A stretch of 64,000 nt of DNA from Amanita rubescens (taxonomy: Eukaryota > Basidiomycota > Agaricomycetes > Agaricales > Amanitaceae), in the NCBI GenBank assembly GCA_015039365.1, contig WION01000022.1, positions 248,001-312,000 of the forward strand, in the 5' to 3' direction. The position numbers and the translations under genes were made by a program. Below, piece by piece: positions 11,512 to 23,805 of this stretch; within the stretch, counting starts at the first letter, position 1, and the number at the start of each line of letters is the position of its first letter. Under the pieces are notes generated by a model, which searched no databases, had not been told where the DNA came from, and saw only the letters and a program-made list of their open reading frames with translations.

Positions 11512-14318
11512 TCACCTGGAAAAGGCAAACACCGATGAGTAGGGATTCAGTCCATTCGACATCGCTGAGCCCATAGTTACACCATCGCACTTGTGACCGA
11601 GGAAACTTGGATGTATCAAATTACCCTCGCCCGAACGACGGGTCCAAAGACTCGATATATTCTTCAGTGAGCTCTGAATGGTGTTTATGGTGAAACCACC
11701 CTTTGGTTGATTGCTCCCCACGCAATGCTTAAGATTCAAATCAAGTCACTGTGCCCTGATAGGATAGCGAGAGTGACTCACATAATAAAGTGTGTTCACT
11801 TTCCTCCAGAACGATATTCGAGTATTCTGGTCGAACGATATCCCTAAGAGCTTGAACGCGTCTCGAGCGCCCACAGAAAGATCGAAAATCATATAGGTTA
11901 TGATACACGCGTTTTGCACCGGCCCAGCACTCGAGTCGACGTTGTCCAGTGGGCCGTTCCCACCCGGCCAAGGTCCGGGACCAGGTATTAAACGTCGAAA
12001 TAGAGGATTCTGAGCATCTGGACTGCTGGTAATGTCCATGTTTGTAGGGTCACTTCCACGCCAAAAGCGGAGCACAAGGTCTGTCACACTTCTGGCGAGC
12101 GGTATGTTAGAAAGAAGACCTCCGACGTCAAGCAACACGTTTCTTGAATTGGTTTCCGCCTCACTGAATCCGCGCGGCTTGAGAATTTTCGTCTTTTCTT
12201 CTGCTTCGATCACAAGTTTCTGCACGATCATATTGTCTGCCTGGATATCAATAGCGGTTTTGATTTTCCCGAGGATATCCAATTCGAGCGCAATGGTTGG
12301 GACGACATGGACATCCCCTTGTAATGTACCACGCGCCCAAGGAGTCTGCGTCAGACCGAAGGCTGATTGCTTCGTGTGGGTCATCAGAGCACTCCGAAAG
12401 GTATGAAACGGACGTACACCCCTTTGTGAGTTTGAACTTTGGGTGAGGCATTGGTTGCGTCTTCGGCAATTCTATATGAAGGTTTTCCACTTGGATGCCA
12501 AAGCCCAGACGTGTACCGATGGCAATATCATATAAAATCCTGAGTTGAACGAGAAGCTCGAATTCTGGTCCGATAGAAAATATTCTAAGCGCAGACTGTT
12601 ATGATGAAGGACTAATCATACAAATGGTACTGACTCACCCAGGAATTTTTATACCAGCAATGGGAATTCCAAAGAGCTTATGCTGGCCGCTGTCGAATAG
12701 AATGGTAAGTTCGGCATTAATGGTCAAAACAGCGTCGACATCAGCCGAAAAATCTGCGGGAGAAGTCTCAAGATTTGTTTCGAGGGAAATAGGAACACGT
12801 ACCAATGACGATTCTGAATTCTGCCAAATTGGGCGGAATAAGAGTCCCGGAGGCCGCAATTCCGATCGTCCCTGTCATGTTTCCATTCGGATTAAGATCT
12901 ACTTCAAGACCAGGATACATAGGCTTGCAGTTGAAAGTCCCCTTGAACAAGGTGGTGTTGTGTCCGCTGAGCTGAGGCGAGAAATGGATCGTCTTATTAT
13001 AATTGGAGAGTTTATGGGCATTTGCGTCAGCGGTGTGGACGGCTTTCACGAAGGCCTTCCCGCCGTGAATAGCACCGGCCTTCAGTTTCCTAGCAGTGGC
13101 CTCGGGGTGTTCCACAGCGTTGACGACAGCCTTCTCACCATGAATGATCTGTGCCTTGACTTTAGGAACGTCTTTCTCAACAGTGGCCTTGACGTTTTTC
13201 GCGTCTTGCTTGACAGCGGCTTTAACCTTTTCCGCCTTCTCGACCGCAGCCTTCTCGACGCTGTTGATCTTTGCCTGGACTTTGGGAACGTCCTTCTCGA
13301 CAGTGGCCGCGGCGTTGACAACATGGTTCTTGATAGTTTGAGCGCCTTTGTTAACGTTAAGCTTGGCCTTGTTGAAGGCATTGTTAAGAGTCTGCTCGGC
13401 ATCATGAAAGTGCTCCAGGATATTTCGCTTGACGGCTGGTAAATACCATTAGGGAGAGGCTTGCAGATCAAAGAGAGAACGAACTTGCTAAAGAACGTGC
13501 GACAATGTCTTTGTGGCTCCGTTCAACTGGTCGACCTGACCGTTTATAAAGAGGAAGATGGGTATCGATATTGGTATCTGTATTCGGAATCGTCGCGGCT
13601 TGGATGGCAAACCTGACGGGGCCACTAGGAGGTTTTTTTTTTATAAGAAAAGAGACCTGAAAGTAGAGTATCACGTACTGCCGAGCGTCCACTGCATCGA
13701 AATTGACGTCCAAGGCCAAATTGTAGGCCACCGGATCTAGACCATCTATTTTCCGCAGTTGAGCGGCCAGCCCTCTGGGCAAAGATTGGTCGTACGAGAC
13801 CCACGCTTTCGCAACACGCGCAAAGGGATTCCTGCCGCACTATTTGCGCTACATGTTTGTCTTTGCACTGTCATTGAGAAGAGAAAACTCACCCCTTCTG
13901 GCATGCGGATTAGTTTACCTTCCGGTCCATCATGTGAAAAGAGATGGGAGCAAGGAGCTGATTGCGAGACACAGACAATACGAATCACTTGTTCCATTTC
14001 ATCTTCGTCGCAGTCAAGTACGTGCCAACCTGCGGCGGGTGTGATGTCTGAAATCGCTTTATGTGAACCCCACTAAAGAGAGAAGTTAAGATAATGATTA
14101 TCACATAAAGGTCAACGTACTATCTGGATCGTGCCGGATGAACCTCCTTTACTATGGTCTAGGTCTATCAATCTTCAGTAAGCGGTTGATTTGGGCAAGC
14201 ATGGCGACGAACCGTAATGGCAAACACCAGAAATACAAGGCACGTTCCAGTCGTTGAATGCATAAACCCCAGTGATAGCAAGGGCGACAGTGATTATGGA
14301 AGAAAAAATAATTTGCAT
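11512..14318 (-). CDS. Secreted LEA-stalk family protein, copy 1
   Basis: No known function. Ten exons are read on the minus strand: 14213-14318, 14121-14158, 13893-14072, 13679-13839, 13485-13624, 12803-13435, 12639-12753, about 12438-12584, 11782-12391 and 11512-11727, about 781 residues. It starts with a signal peptide (MQIIFSSIITVALAITGVYA), then NDWNVPCISGVCHYG, an ISDITPAAGWHVLDCDED segment, PCSHLF, and CGRNPFARVAKAWV. Next comes a Lys/Ala/Glu/Val stalk of about 130 residues with repeated VEKDVPKV-type units, then a domain with YPGLEVDLNP, GTIGIAASGTLIPP and FSIGPEFELL, resembling from memory the fungal DUF7223 domain. The signal peptide predicts secretion or wall location. Exon lengths 106, 180, 161 and 115 nt are identical to those of copy 2 at 26683-29348. 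The exon 8 donor (12437 or nearby) is the least certain. Confidence 0.75.
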
Positions 14319-14489
14319 CGATCGCTGGTTGGAGTGGACGAGGAGAAAATTGAGTTCGCAAGATGAAGCTAGGACCAGCCTAAGCAATGGAATCACCGAC
14401 CGGCAGCAATGAAGAGACGACCAAAAACTGACGACCGTCTCCACTGGATGGCGATACTTGGATAAGGTGGAAAAAAATGGGCATGCGGT

Positions 14490-14498
14490 CCCTTATAT
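14490..14498 (-). promoter_or_regulatory. TATA box of secreted family copy 1
   Basis: Reading TATATAAGG on the minus strand, about 175 nt upstream of the start codon at 14318. The paralogue has a TATA-like motif at nearly the same distance. Confidence 0.5.
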
Positions 14499-15490
14499 AC
14501 ATCAGGTCGTGTATGTCAGAAACCGTTTATCCGTTGCGCAGATAGGACAGCCCCGATAGCCCCAGATGTTGTTAGCGAAGTTAGGGACGAAAGTTGTCGA
14601 TTGCCGGCCCGCATAGGGGTTGATGTCGACGAACTGAAACTTAATGTGGGGAGATGCGACCACCGGAAACCCCGGAAACACGTTTTAATTATCGTTACCA
14701 TATTCAGGAGCACTGGGGAGCACCCGGGAGCACTGAAAAAAAAGTCGTATGGAATAGGCTAATAGGTCATGCGCGCAACGGCTCATACCTGCAGGCGACG
14801 TCGTTAGGTAGCTTGATATGTTTCAGATAAGTATTCGGGCGGAGCAAGATAATGTACAAACTGCTATGATGTATATAATGATGATGTCGCTTTGGCGTTG
14901 GGAATACTACAATCATAACTCTACTTGCGAGCTCATGCGTGAGCCTCTGGGGTGGTTGTCGACGTTGGAACGTTAACGTATCGGGTGAACTGTCAATTTA
15001 CCCCGCAAACGCCAGGCACAGCCCCGCGTCATCCGAAGCATGGCCTTGAATCCCCGAATTGCGCTTCATTTAACCACTATTACGGGAAGTCATCCATTTA
15101 ACCTTGCAAGTTTGACAGTATAGTACAACCGGAAGAAATCATCAAGCGGGATGACGAGATGAACGTTTGAACGGTAATCGTATTTAAAAGTTAATTGCTG
15201 GTTGCCCTATGTTCCGGCTGATTGAACGAGTAACTCTCCTTTCCTTGTTCTCCTAGTCAAAAATGTAAGCCTGAGGATTTAGGAACCATCAGCGCCCTAG
15301 AACCGAAGTCTAAGTTAGAGCGAGGAGGGAAAGCGCGAAACCACATTATCCCCATTTGAACATTGGCTGTTGTATACGTTGAAACGTTGAATAACTTCAC
15401 ACAACCCCTTTCAAAATTCAAACACACCTTCTAAGCGTCACCACGTCACCGTGCACACGAGATTGAGTTTCACTTAGCTACTCTGCCGAA
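14499..15490. other. Intergenic between divergent genes
   Basis: Region between the secreted-protein gene and the kinase, presumably promoters for both. It contains a trivial GGGAGCAC-type triplication near 14706-14737. No gene seen. Confidence 0.4.
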
Positions 15491-17603
15491 ATGAGAAATC
15501 TTGCGGAGGCGTTATTGCCCCAGCCGTCCAGCTTCAACAAGAAGAAAAACTACGAAGTACACGAAGTCTTGGGAAATGGCACTTTCGGTGAAGTTGTTGT
15601 GCGTGTTGCTCGTCCCTTCCTATGTTGTTTTCGGCTATTGAATTTCTGGCAATGATAGCGCGCAACGTGGCACGTTCCGCCTGAACAAATCGCCGTTGCG
15701 GAGCATGGGGCTGCCGCCAATGGCGAGAGTCATTCCCACACACCACCTTCCACAGCCCCTCCAATACAGAAGTTGGAACGGCACTTATCCCTAGCTAGTT
15801 CCAAGCAACGATCACGCTCTACTTCGCCCAACCCCAACGGCCAACATCATGCACCGGTAGTAAAGGAGGTGGCCTTGAAGCTCATCCCCAAGAAGAAGGT
15901 CAAGAAAAATGAAGTGAGTGTATGGAGTGAGATGGACGTCTTGAAGGGGCTGGACCACCCAAACATTGTAAGTTACTAGCTCTTCCGATAGTCAGGCGGT
16001 TCATCATCTGCACCAGGTCAAGTTCTATGAATGGTTTGAGTCCAGAACCAAGTACTACCTTTCCTTCGAGCTCGCCGTCGGCGGCGAGCTGTTCCAGAGG
16101 ATAATCAAGATGGGCAAGTTCACGGAACACGATGCAGTCCAAGTCATTCGGTGGGTAACGCGCTTTCGTGTCCTACGACCCGGTTTAGCTTAAATGTCCC
16201 ATTTCTGTAGGTCAATCTTGGACGGTGTCCACTATCTTCATGAACATGACATTGTCCACTGTGATCTCAAGTATGTATCCTTCTCTTGTCCACTTCATTG
16301 TCTTATCATGTTATAGACCTGAGAACGTCCTTTTCCGCACTAAGGATGCCGACAGTGATATCGTCATCGTTGACTTCGGAATGTACGTGCGATCTACATA
16401 AGAAACTCTGTATATTGCTCATGTCATACAGTGCTAAACATCTACATTCACCCGAAGAACGACTATACAACCTAGCTGGTAGCTTAGGATACGTTGCGCC
16501 GGAAGTGCTTAATCGATCAGGGCATGGGAAACCTGTAGACATTTGGGCAATAGGGTATGTATCTAATATCTCCACCTAATAACGCGTTTTGAGATCAGTT
16601 CAACCAGAGTGATTACTTATGTTCTCCTCTGCGGATACTCTCCCTTCCGTTCAGACGACGTCAAGGCTTTAATTAAGGAAACAACAGAGGGCAAAATTGA
16701 ATTCCATGAGAGGTACTGGCAGAATGTTTCTGCCCGTGGTATGCCTGAGCTTCTCTTTCAAGTCTTCTTTACTCACAGAGAATGCAGCCAAGGACTTCAT
16801 TAAGGCTTTACTTAACCCAGACCAAGCGAAGCGGCCTACGGCTGAAGAGGCCTTAAAGCATCATGTACGTTTCTTTCTCGACCATGTTTGTCTCCGTATT
16901 AACTTAAACAACCTAGTGGTTGACAATTCACGAGCCTTCCAAGGAACACGATCTCGGCGCTGGTTTGCGGGAGAACTTTGACGCTCGCGCCCAATGGCGC
17001 TCTGCAATCTTGTCCGTGCGTGCACTTACCAAGCTCAACCAAGCGAAACAAGCGAAGGAAGATGCTCTCAAACGTGTATTCAGTGACTCGGACGAGGATA
17101 TGTCTCATGCTGAAGAGAAGAAAGATGAACAGGAGCAACCTCCGCAAGAAGGACAGCAACAAGAAAAGGCTAATGTTCAGTCAGCTGACATGTCTCATGC
17201 TGAAGAGAAGAAAGATGAACAGGAGCAGCCTCCGCAAGAAGGACAGCAACAGGAAAAGGCTGATGTTCAGTCAGCTCAGTCACACGACACTGAATTCCAA
17301 CCCCAACAACCTTCCCATCCTGAGCCCCAATCAGAATCCCAAACACCGGTGTCTCCGGACCAAACTCAAACTCCAGAGTCTGATGAACAGCTGGTCGCGC
17401 CACCGCAGAAGTTCGGCGCGGAGCAAGGGTCCAAGCCGATTTCACCTTCTCAACGCGAGTTTGGAGAGTATGTCAGAATGCCTGGATCTTTCGACTTTGG
17501 CGTGGAGGAGGAAGAAAACCGTCAGAATCAAGATTCCCCCACTTCCCCCCACCGTTTTGAACGTATCCTAGGGGATCTCTTAGCGCGACTGAGGTTCGGG
17601 TAA
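15491..17603 (+). CDS. Calcium/calmodulin-dependent-like protein kinase (CAMK group)
   Basis: Ser/Thr kinase of 567 residues. Nine exons with consistent phases: 15491-15598, 15659-15967, 16017-16150, 16211-16270, 16317-16382, 16432-16554, 16608-16738, 16779-16864, 16917-17603. Landmarks in order: [10 protein letters not shown] (glycine loop), [10 protein letters not shown] (VAIK lysine), [24 protein letters not shown] (catalytic loop), VDFGIAKH (DFG), [11 protein letters not shown] (APE), [22 protein letters not shown], then a typical CAMK C-lobe end. The arginine normally before the catalytic Asp is cysteine (HCD), making it a non-RD kinase. About 65 residues are inserted between the glycine loop and the lysine. 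The tail is acidic and Gln/Pro-rich with a duplicated 30-residue unit; no clear calmodulin-binding helix could be placed. Confidence 0.8.
17098..17277 (+). repeat. Two 90-nt tandem repeats in the kinase tail
   Basis: Copies at 17098-17187 and 17188-17277 differ at only a few positions and encode 30-residue units beginning [19 protein letters not shown]. The frame is kept, so the tail is lengthened in units without disruption. Confidence 0.9.
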
Positions 17604-18320
17604 GACGTCCAGCTTTTCGGAGTTATACGTCTGCATCACGTCGTCCGTTTGTTGTCATGTTAATTTGCTTATCTGTCTTGTATATTACTTATTACTCATA
17701 TTTTCCGTTGTACGAAAATGTCTCGATAGCACATGCGGGTTTGAAAATTGAAATACCTTGTTTTAAAAAAAGATTTGACTACGCACCAACCAAGTTCAAC
17801 ATGAACGCATGATCCATGTCGGAGACTATGTACGCAAACGGGCAGCCCTAGTCGAGTTCACTGATTGAAACGGAGAATATGACATGATGCATGGATTATA
17901 CCGTACCTACAAGCAATTACATATTTTGAAACTTATTCGTTTTCGCAGGTCTCCACGACCCTGAAATACCATCATGACTGTCAGGGATAAATGACTGAAG
18001 TGTTGTAACACGTTGTAATCTGTCCAGAATACATGCATATGTATAAGTACCCAAAGTCACCAGAAGCGACAGGCGTGGTCAAATTAAAATGATCCGAGGG
18101 GAAGTTTTCTGGTGGCAAATGCCATGCCAATCATGATGCAACTAATGACTTATTGACCATGGCCGAATTCTGCAGCCTGCTGCGGCGAGTCGGAAAGATT
18201 AGGAAAATTCGGTGCACCGATACAGAGAACATGAGCGCGTCAGCGCTATGGCCCGGTCCCGCGTTCACTTCGTCGTCCAAAAAAGGAAGCGATGATGAGA
18301 TAACGATGTTCAAACTCCGC
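17604..18320. other. Intergenic, kinase 3' flank and GAPDH promoter
   Basis: No coding signal. The last part leads into the TATA box at 18321 of the GAPDH gene. Confidence 0.45.
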
Positions 18321-18328
18321 TATAAAAG
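18321..18328 (+). promoter_or_regulatory. TATA box of GAPDH gene
   Basis: TATAAAAG lies 65 nt upstream of the start codon, followed by a pyrimidine-rich stretch before the ATG, as expected for a strongly expressed fungal glycolytic gene. Confidence 0.65.
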
Positions 18329-18385
18329 TTGGCGGAGTGACATTCTGTCTCACTCATCTTCATCCCGAATTCTCTCGATATCACC

Positions 18386-19887
<1,502 letters not shown>

Positions 19888-20196
19888 ACTTGAAGTCTGA
19901 GAAGAAAAAGAGAAAATAACGCTATTTGTAACTGTTATGTAGACCAGTATATGTGTTATCGACGTCAATATACAAATATAGACTTTAGAAAATACAGGCA
20001 TATTTATACAGCTGCTCCGCGGAGCTATTAGTTGTCCTACCCTGTAGTAACGACGTAAGGTACCACAGTCCGATGATGGGTAATTAATTATTTGTCCGTG
20101 TGATATAAGACGGTATTGCCGAGTAACTGGAGAAGTGCGGGTCATCATAAAATCATGGAGACGTTAGCATCGTAAAGGGAGTGATCCTCGATCGAG

Positions 20197-21860
20197 TTAG
20201 GACTTCTGGAAGACAATGCGCTTGCTAAGATCACGAAGAAGCGGGTTGCGTGACAAACGACAGTGCTGAACGCAACACTTGAAAACATCGTAGGCAGTGA
20301 TCACTAGTATCAGTGATGTTTGGAGACGAGCAACGATGGTCAAGGCCTTTTCCTGCGCAAGTCATACTTAAAACGTGAAACACTAGCATATCAGTGAGGT
20401 ACTCACCATCTCCGGTGTTACTTGTGGATAAGGGCCAGAAACATTGCGATGATAATAAAAAACAAGTTCCTGCAAATCCGTGCACCGAAGTAGTATCGTC
20501 TCGTTTGCGATACGTTCCAGCAAATCATAAAATTTCCATGCATAGATGCTGAGATGAGTCAACGATGCGGAATGTCGAGCTATGGTTTCGAATATGGGCT
20601 CGCCTTGACATCCGCCGACGAAGGAGAGACTCGTGATCCGTGGATGCTGATTCAAAGTATTCTCGAGAATCGGGGCCAGCGTAGTCCATGCTGATGACGG
20701 GAGGAAATATCCCTTCTGCGAGTAGCAGCCGGAGGTACACGCCATTGGATAGATGAAACGAAGTCAATGAACGAATGTGAGGTGTGATAGCCTCCTCTCC
20801 AAAGAACAAGCCAGATAACGTGAGGTGCTCCAGCTTTAGAGGTCGATCAGCCGACACGTAGCTGAACATGTGAGATAAGTCCGCGTTATCGCCTGTACCA
20901 CTGTTTTTGAGTTTCAGGTGCGTCAGATTAGAGTTCGCCGCAATGACTTTGCCGAATTTGTGAATTTCGTAATTGCGTGGTGAACCGAGTTTGTCTTTCC
21001 GAAAACGGAAGTCAAGCTCAAGCTTGCGCAAAGTGTGGAGCTGGGAGAGAGATTGGGCGAGGCAGTCCAAGTTATTCGATCGCTCGTCGATCACGAGGGC
21101 AAGCTCTTCGAGTTGAGGGATTCTTAAGAGTAGTTTAACCGAACGAGAGAGTAGCCATTTTGGATCTTGCTTAAACACCGTCCATCTGCGGTATAATAGT
21201 TAGTTCGCCCTCTCGTGTTCGTGGCAGTCACTCACACGACACGACGAATGTTGGGCAGGTTGATCTTAAATTTACCTGAGAGACGAAACCTTGCGTGGAG
21301 CCGAACACTTGTCTTGAACACGGCTACTGGAAGTGTATAGGGCAAACTAACAAGGAAGAGGAGGGCGACGAGGGAGTTGAGAAGCACAAATGAACCAATC
21401 GTGGGTAGATCGTGGTAGAAGTACGGGTTAACTCCATAGATCCAAATCCATTCTTTTAAAACGAGTGTATCAGCCATGCAGAGATGCTGTGTTGGTTTGG
21501 AAGATAAAAGAGTCCGTAGTTGACGGAGGTTGCCTAGTAGGTCCTTTTCATCGCGGAAAAGACAGATACAGGAGAGCGCATAAGGTGCAACAATCGCGTT
21601 GAAGGTTCTGCAGACCAAGTCGTAAGTCTTGCAGGTCGTGGAAGGTCGTGTTCGGATCTTTCAGGAACTATGATGGAAGAAACGGTGAGGACGACGGGAA
21701 GACAATGTGAGTGCGCCCTCACCTCCATAATAATTTGTCTCTGTAGCTCGACTGGGAGGTCGCTCAGGCATGGCTTTGGTTGCACTCCGCAGCGCACTGG
21801 GGTTGGACTTCGTGCGCCCGAAGAACATTGTTGTCCGAGTCTGACAATGCGGCTGTGCAC
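20197..21860 (-). pseudogene. Decayed F-box/LRR-like gene, tandem partner of the next gene
   Basis: Homologous along its whole length to the intact gene at 22127-23805. It reads LSDLPVELQRQIIMEV, then FLKDPNTTFHDLQDLRL, RTFNAIVAPYAL, and an LRR-like part ending RNPLLRDLSKRIVFQKS. Introns occupy the same places as in the partner. Defects: no ATG in frame before the F-box (a GTG stands at 21858-21860 and a stop lies three codons upstream), one extra G in the RLVCRTFNA segment (about 21615), and one extra base in the EYF-HPRITSL segment (about 20648). The partner has none of these. Decay is the simplest reading; base-calling error at both indels is possible but does not explain the missing start. 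Confidence 0.65.
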
Positions 21861-22126
21861 GTCAGGTTATTATTATATTCAAAACGAATTACGTCTTTCT
21901 GATCCCCGCTGTTTTAATTTGGCGCCGGGCGGCGTCCGGTGACTCAGAACCGGCGTGTTGTCCAACTTAGTCTAGCTCGTGCAGCGGAGGGTTAACGTAA
22001 TTGCAGGGTATTATTGCGACATATGACGCCATTACAAACTCGGTGACCATCGATCAGGAGGTACAGTACTATAAAGAGTATCCCAAAATAGTTCGTTCAA
22101 ATCTCCGGTTAGAGCTACTAGTACTA

Positions 22127-23805
22127 TTAGTAATACCAGCGGTACTCGTACACGGTGCGCCTCGCTAAGTCGCGCAGAAGGGGATTCGAAGATCCTTTAC
22201 AATACTTAATATATGCTTCACAAGCGGCAGCTTCCGTGATCACCACCGTTAGGGAGTCCGGAAGGCGAGAAATTACCGACAATGCTGCTTCCTTTCGAAA
22301 TCATGTTAAATAAGTACATGACAACGATTTGCTTTCCGAACCAAACTCACCATCTCCGGAGTCACATTCGTGAGGTTACTGTTTTTACGACAGTAAATAA
22401 CTAGTTGCTTAAGATTTGTGCATTGGAGTAGCGCCAGCTCGCACTCGATCCGACTGATAAAATCAATGAAGTACCAAACGGTACTGCCTAAATGTGTCAA
22501 GGTTTCGGAGTGTCGAGACAGGATTTTCAGTATTGTTTCACCATGTTGCTCCTCCGAGCAGTGGTAAAACGTTAGGCTGACAATTTGAGGGTGACGGTCC
22601 AGGTATTCGATCGCGGGTTCGTCCATGAACCTTAGCGTCATGGTCGGAGGAAATATGCTCTCTGGAAGCAACTTCTTCAAAAGCCGGGAGTCGGGAAGAT
22701 AGACGGAAGTCAAAGAGCGGATATGAGGTATAAGACCTGCCAAGTGCCAGCAGGAATGAGAAATGCTGATGTGTTCCAGTTTTAATGGGCGATCAGCAGG
22801 TATATACCTGAGCATTCGCCCAAAGTCGAGGTTATTGGCCCCCGTGCACTGCGCTACTTCTAGATGCGTTAGGTTGGGGTTTGCCGCTATGATCTTCCCA
22901 ATTGCATTAACATGGGGAGAGCGGTAGTCGTCGCCGCAAAGTGGCCGTGGATAATAAAATTTGAATTTGAGTTTGTGCAAATGGTGCAGCTTGGAGACGC
23001 ATTTGACAAGGTGGCTAAACTTGTCCAAGGTTTCGTACATATCGAGGGTAAGTTCGTTAAGCTGAGGCAGTTGCTGGAGCACTTTAACGGTGCGAGACAT
23101 TGTCCACTTTCGATCATACACGCCCAGGTGCCATCTAAAACACGTTGAGCCATTTTTTCCAGAACATGATGCTCAACGTACATAACATGAGTGACATTGG
23201 GTAAGTTGAACCGGGGAGTGATATAAAGCTTGAGCCTGGCATAATTACAGAGAGCGCTATGGAGTATGGCTGTTGGCACAACCTGTGGAAATAAGATGGG
23301 CCTAATGAGATAGTAGTTGACGGCGATTACGGGGTTCACGAGTAAGTTCAAGAATGGTAATTCGCTGAAAGGTATCAAAGGGCTCGTTTGATCAACCCAG
23401 GTCAAGTCCGAAATGGTAAGAGTCGTCGTCGCATGCAATTGCTCGCTTGGTTTTGAAGACAAGAGGGTTAGGAGCTGGCGCATATTGGCCACGACATCGT
23501 CATAATTGAACTTGAATGCATCAATATGAGAATACACTCTGGGTGCGACAATTGCGTTGAACCGTCTGCAGACAAGGCGCAGGGCTTTGATTTCCTCGAA
23601 AGTCGTGTAGAAGTCGCTCAAAAACTATGAAAGAGGTAAACCAAGTGCTATAACTACGGGCCACTGGCGTGCATACCTGGGCGATAATGTGTTGATGTAC
23701 CTCGACTGGAAGGTCCATGAAAGGGCTAGGCAAATGCTGCTCAGGCGCGGCCGGGACCGCGACCAGGTTTGCGGTGGCGTTTGGTTTGTGGAGTTTGAAC
23801 TTCAT
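22127..23805 (-). CDS. F-box/LRR-like protein
   Basis: Starts MKFKLHKPNATANL at 23805; the F-box helix MDLPVEVHQHIIAQ is followed after an intron by FLSDFYTTFEEIKALRLVCRRFNAIVAP. A second intron joins LPNVTHVI to WHLGVYDRKWTMSRTV in phase 2. The LRR-like body contains RSPHVNAIGKIIAANPNLTHL and LKLEHISISHSCW, and after VTPEM a last exon gives EAALSVISRLPDSL and ends RRTVYEYRWYY. Such proteins are thought to be substrate-recognition parts of SCF ubiquitin ligases and are strongly expanded in mushrooms; the target is unknown. Lies immediately upstream of its decayed tandem copy on the same strand. Confidence 0.7.
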
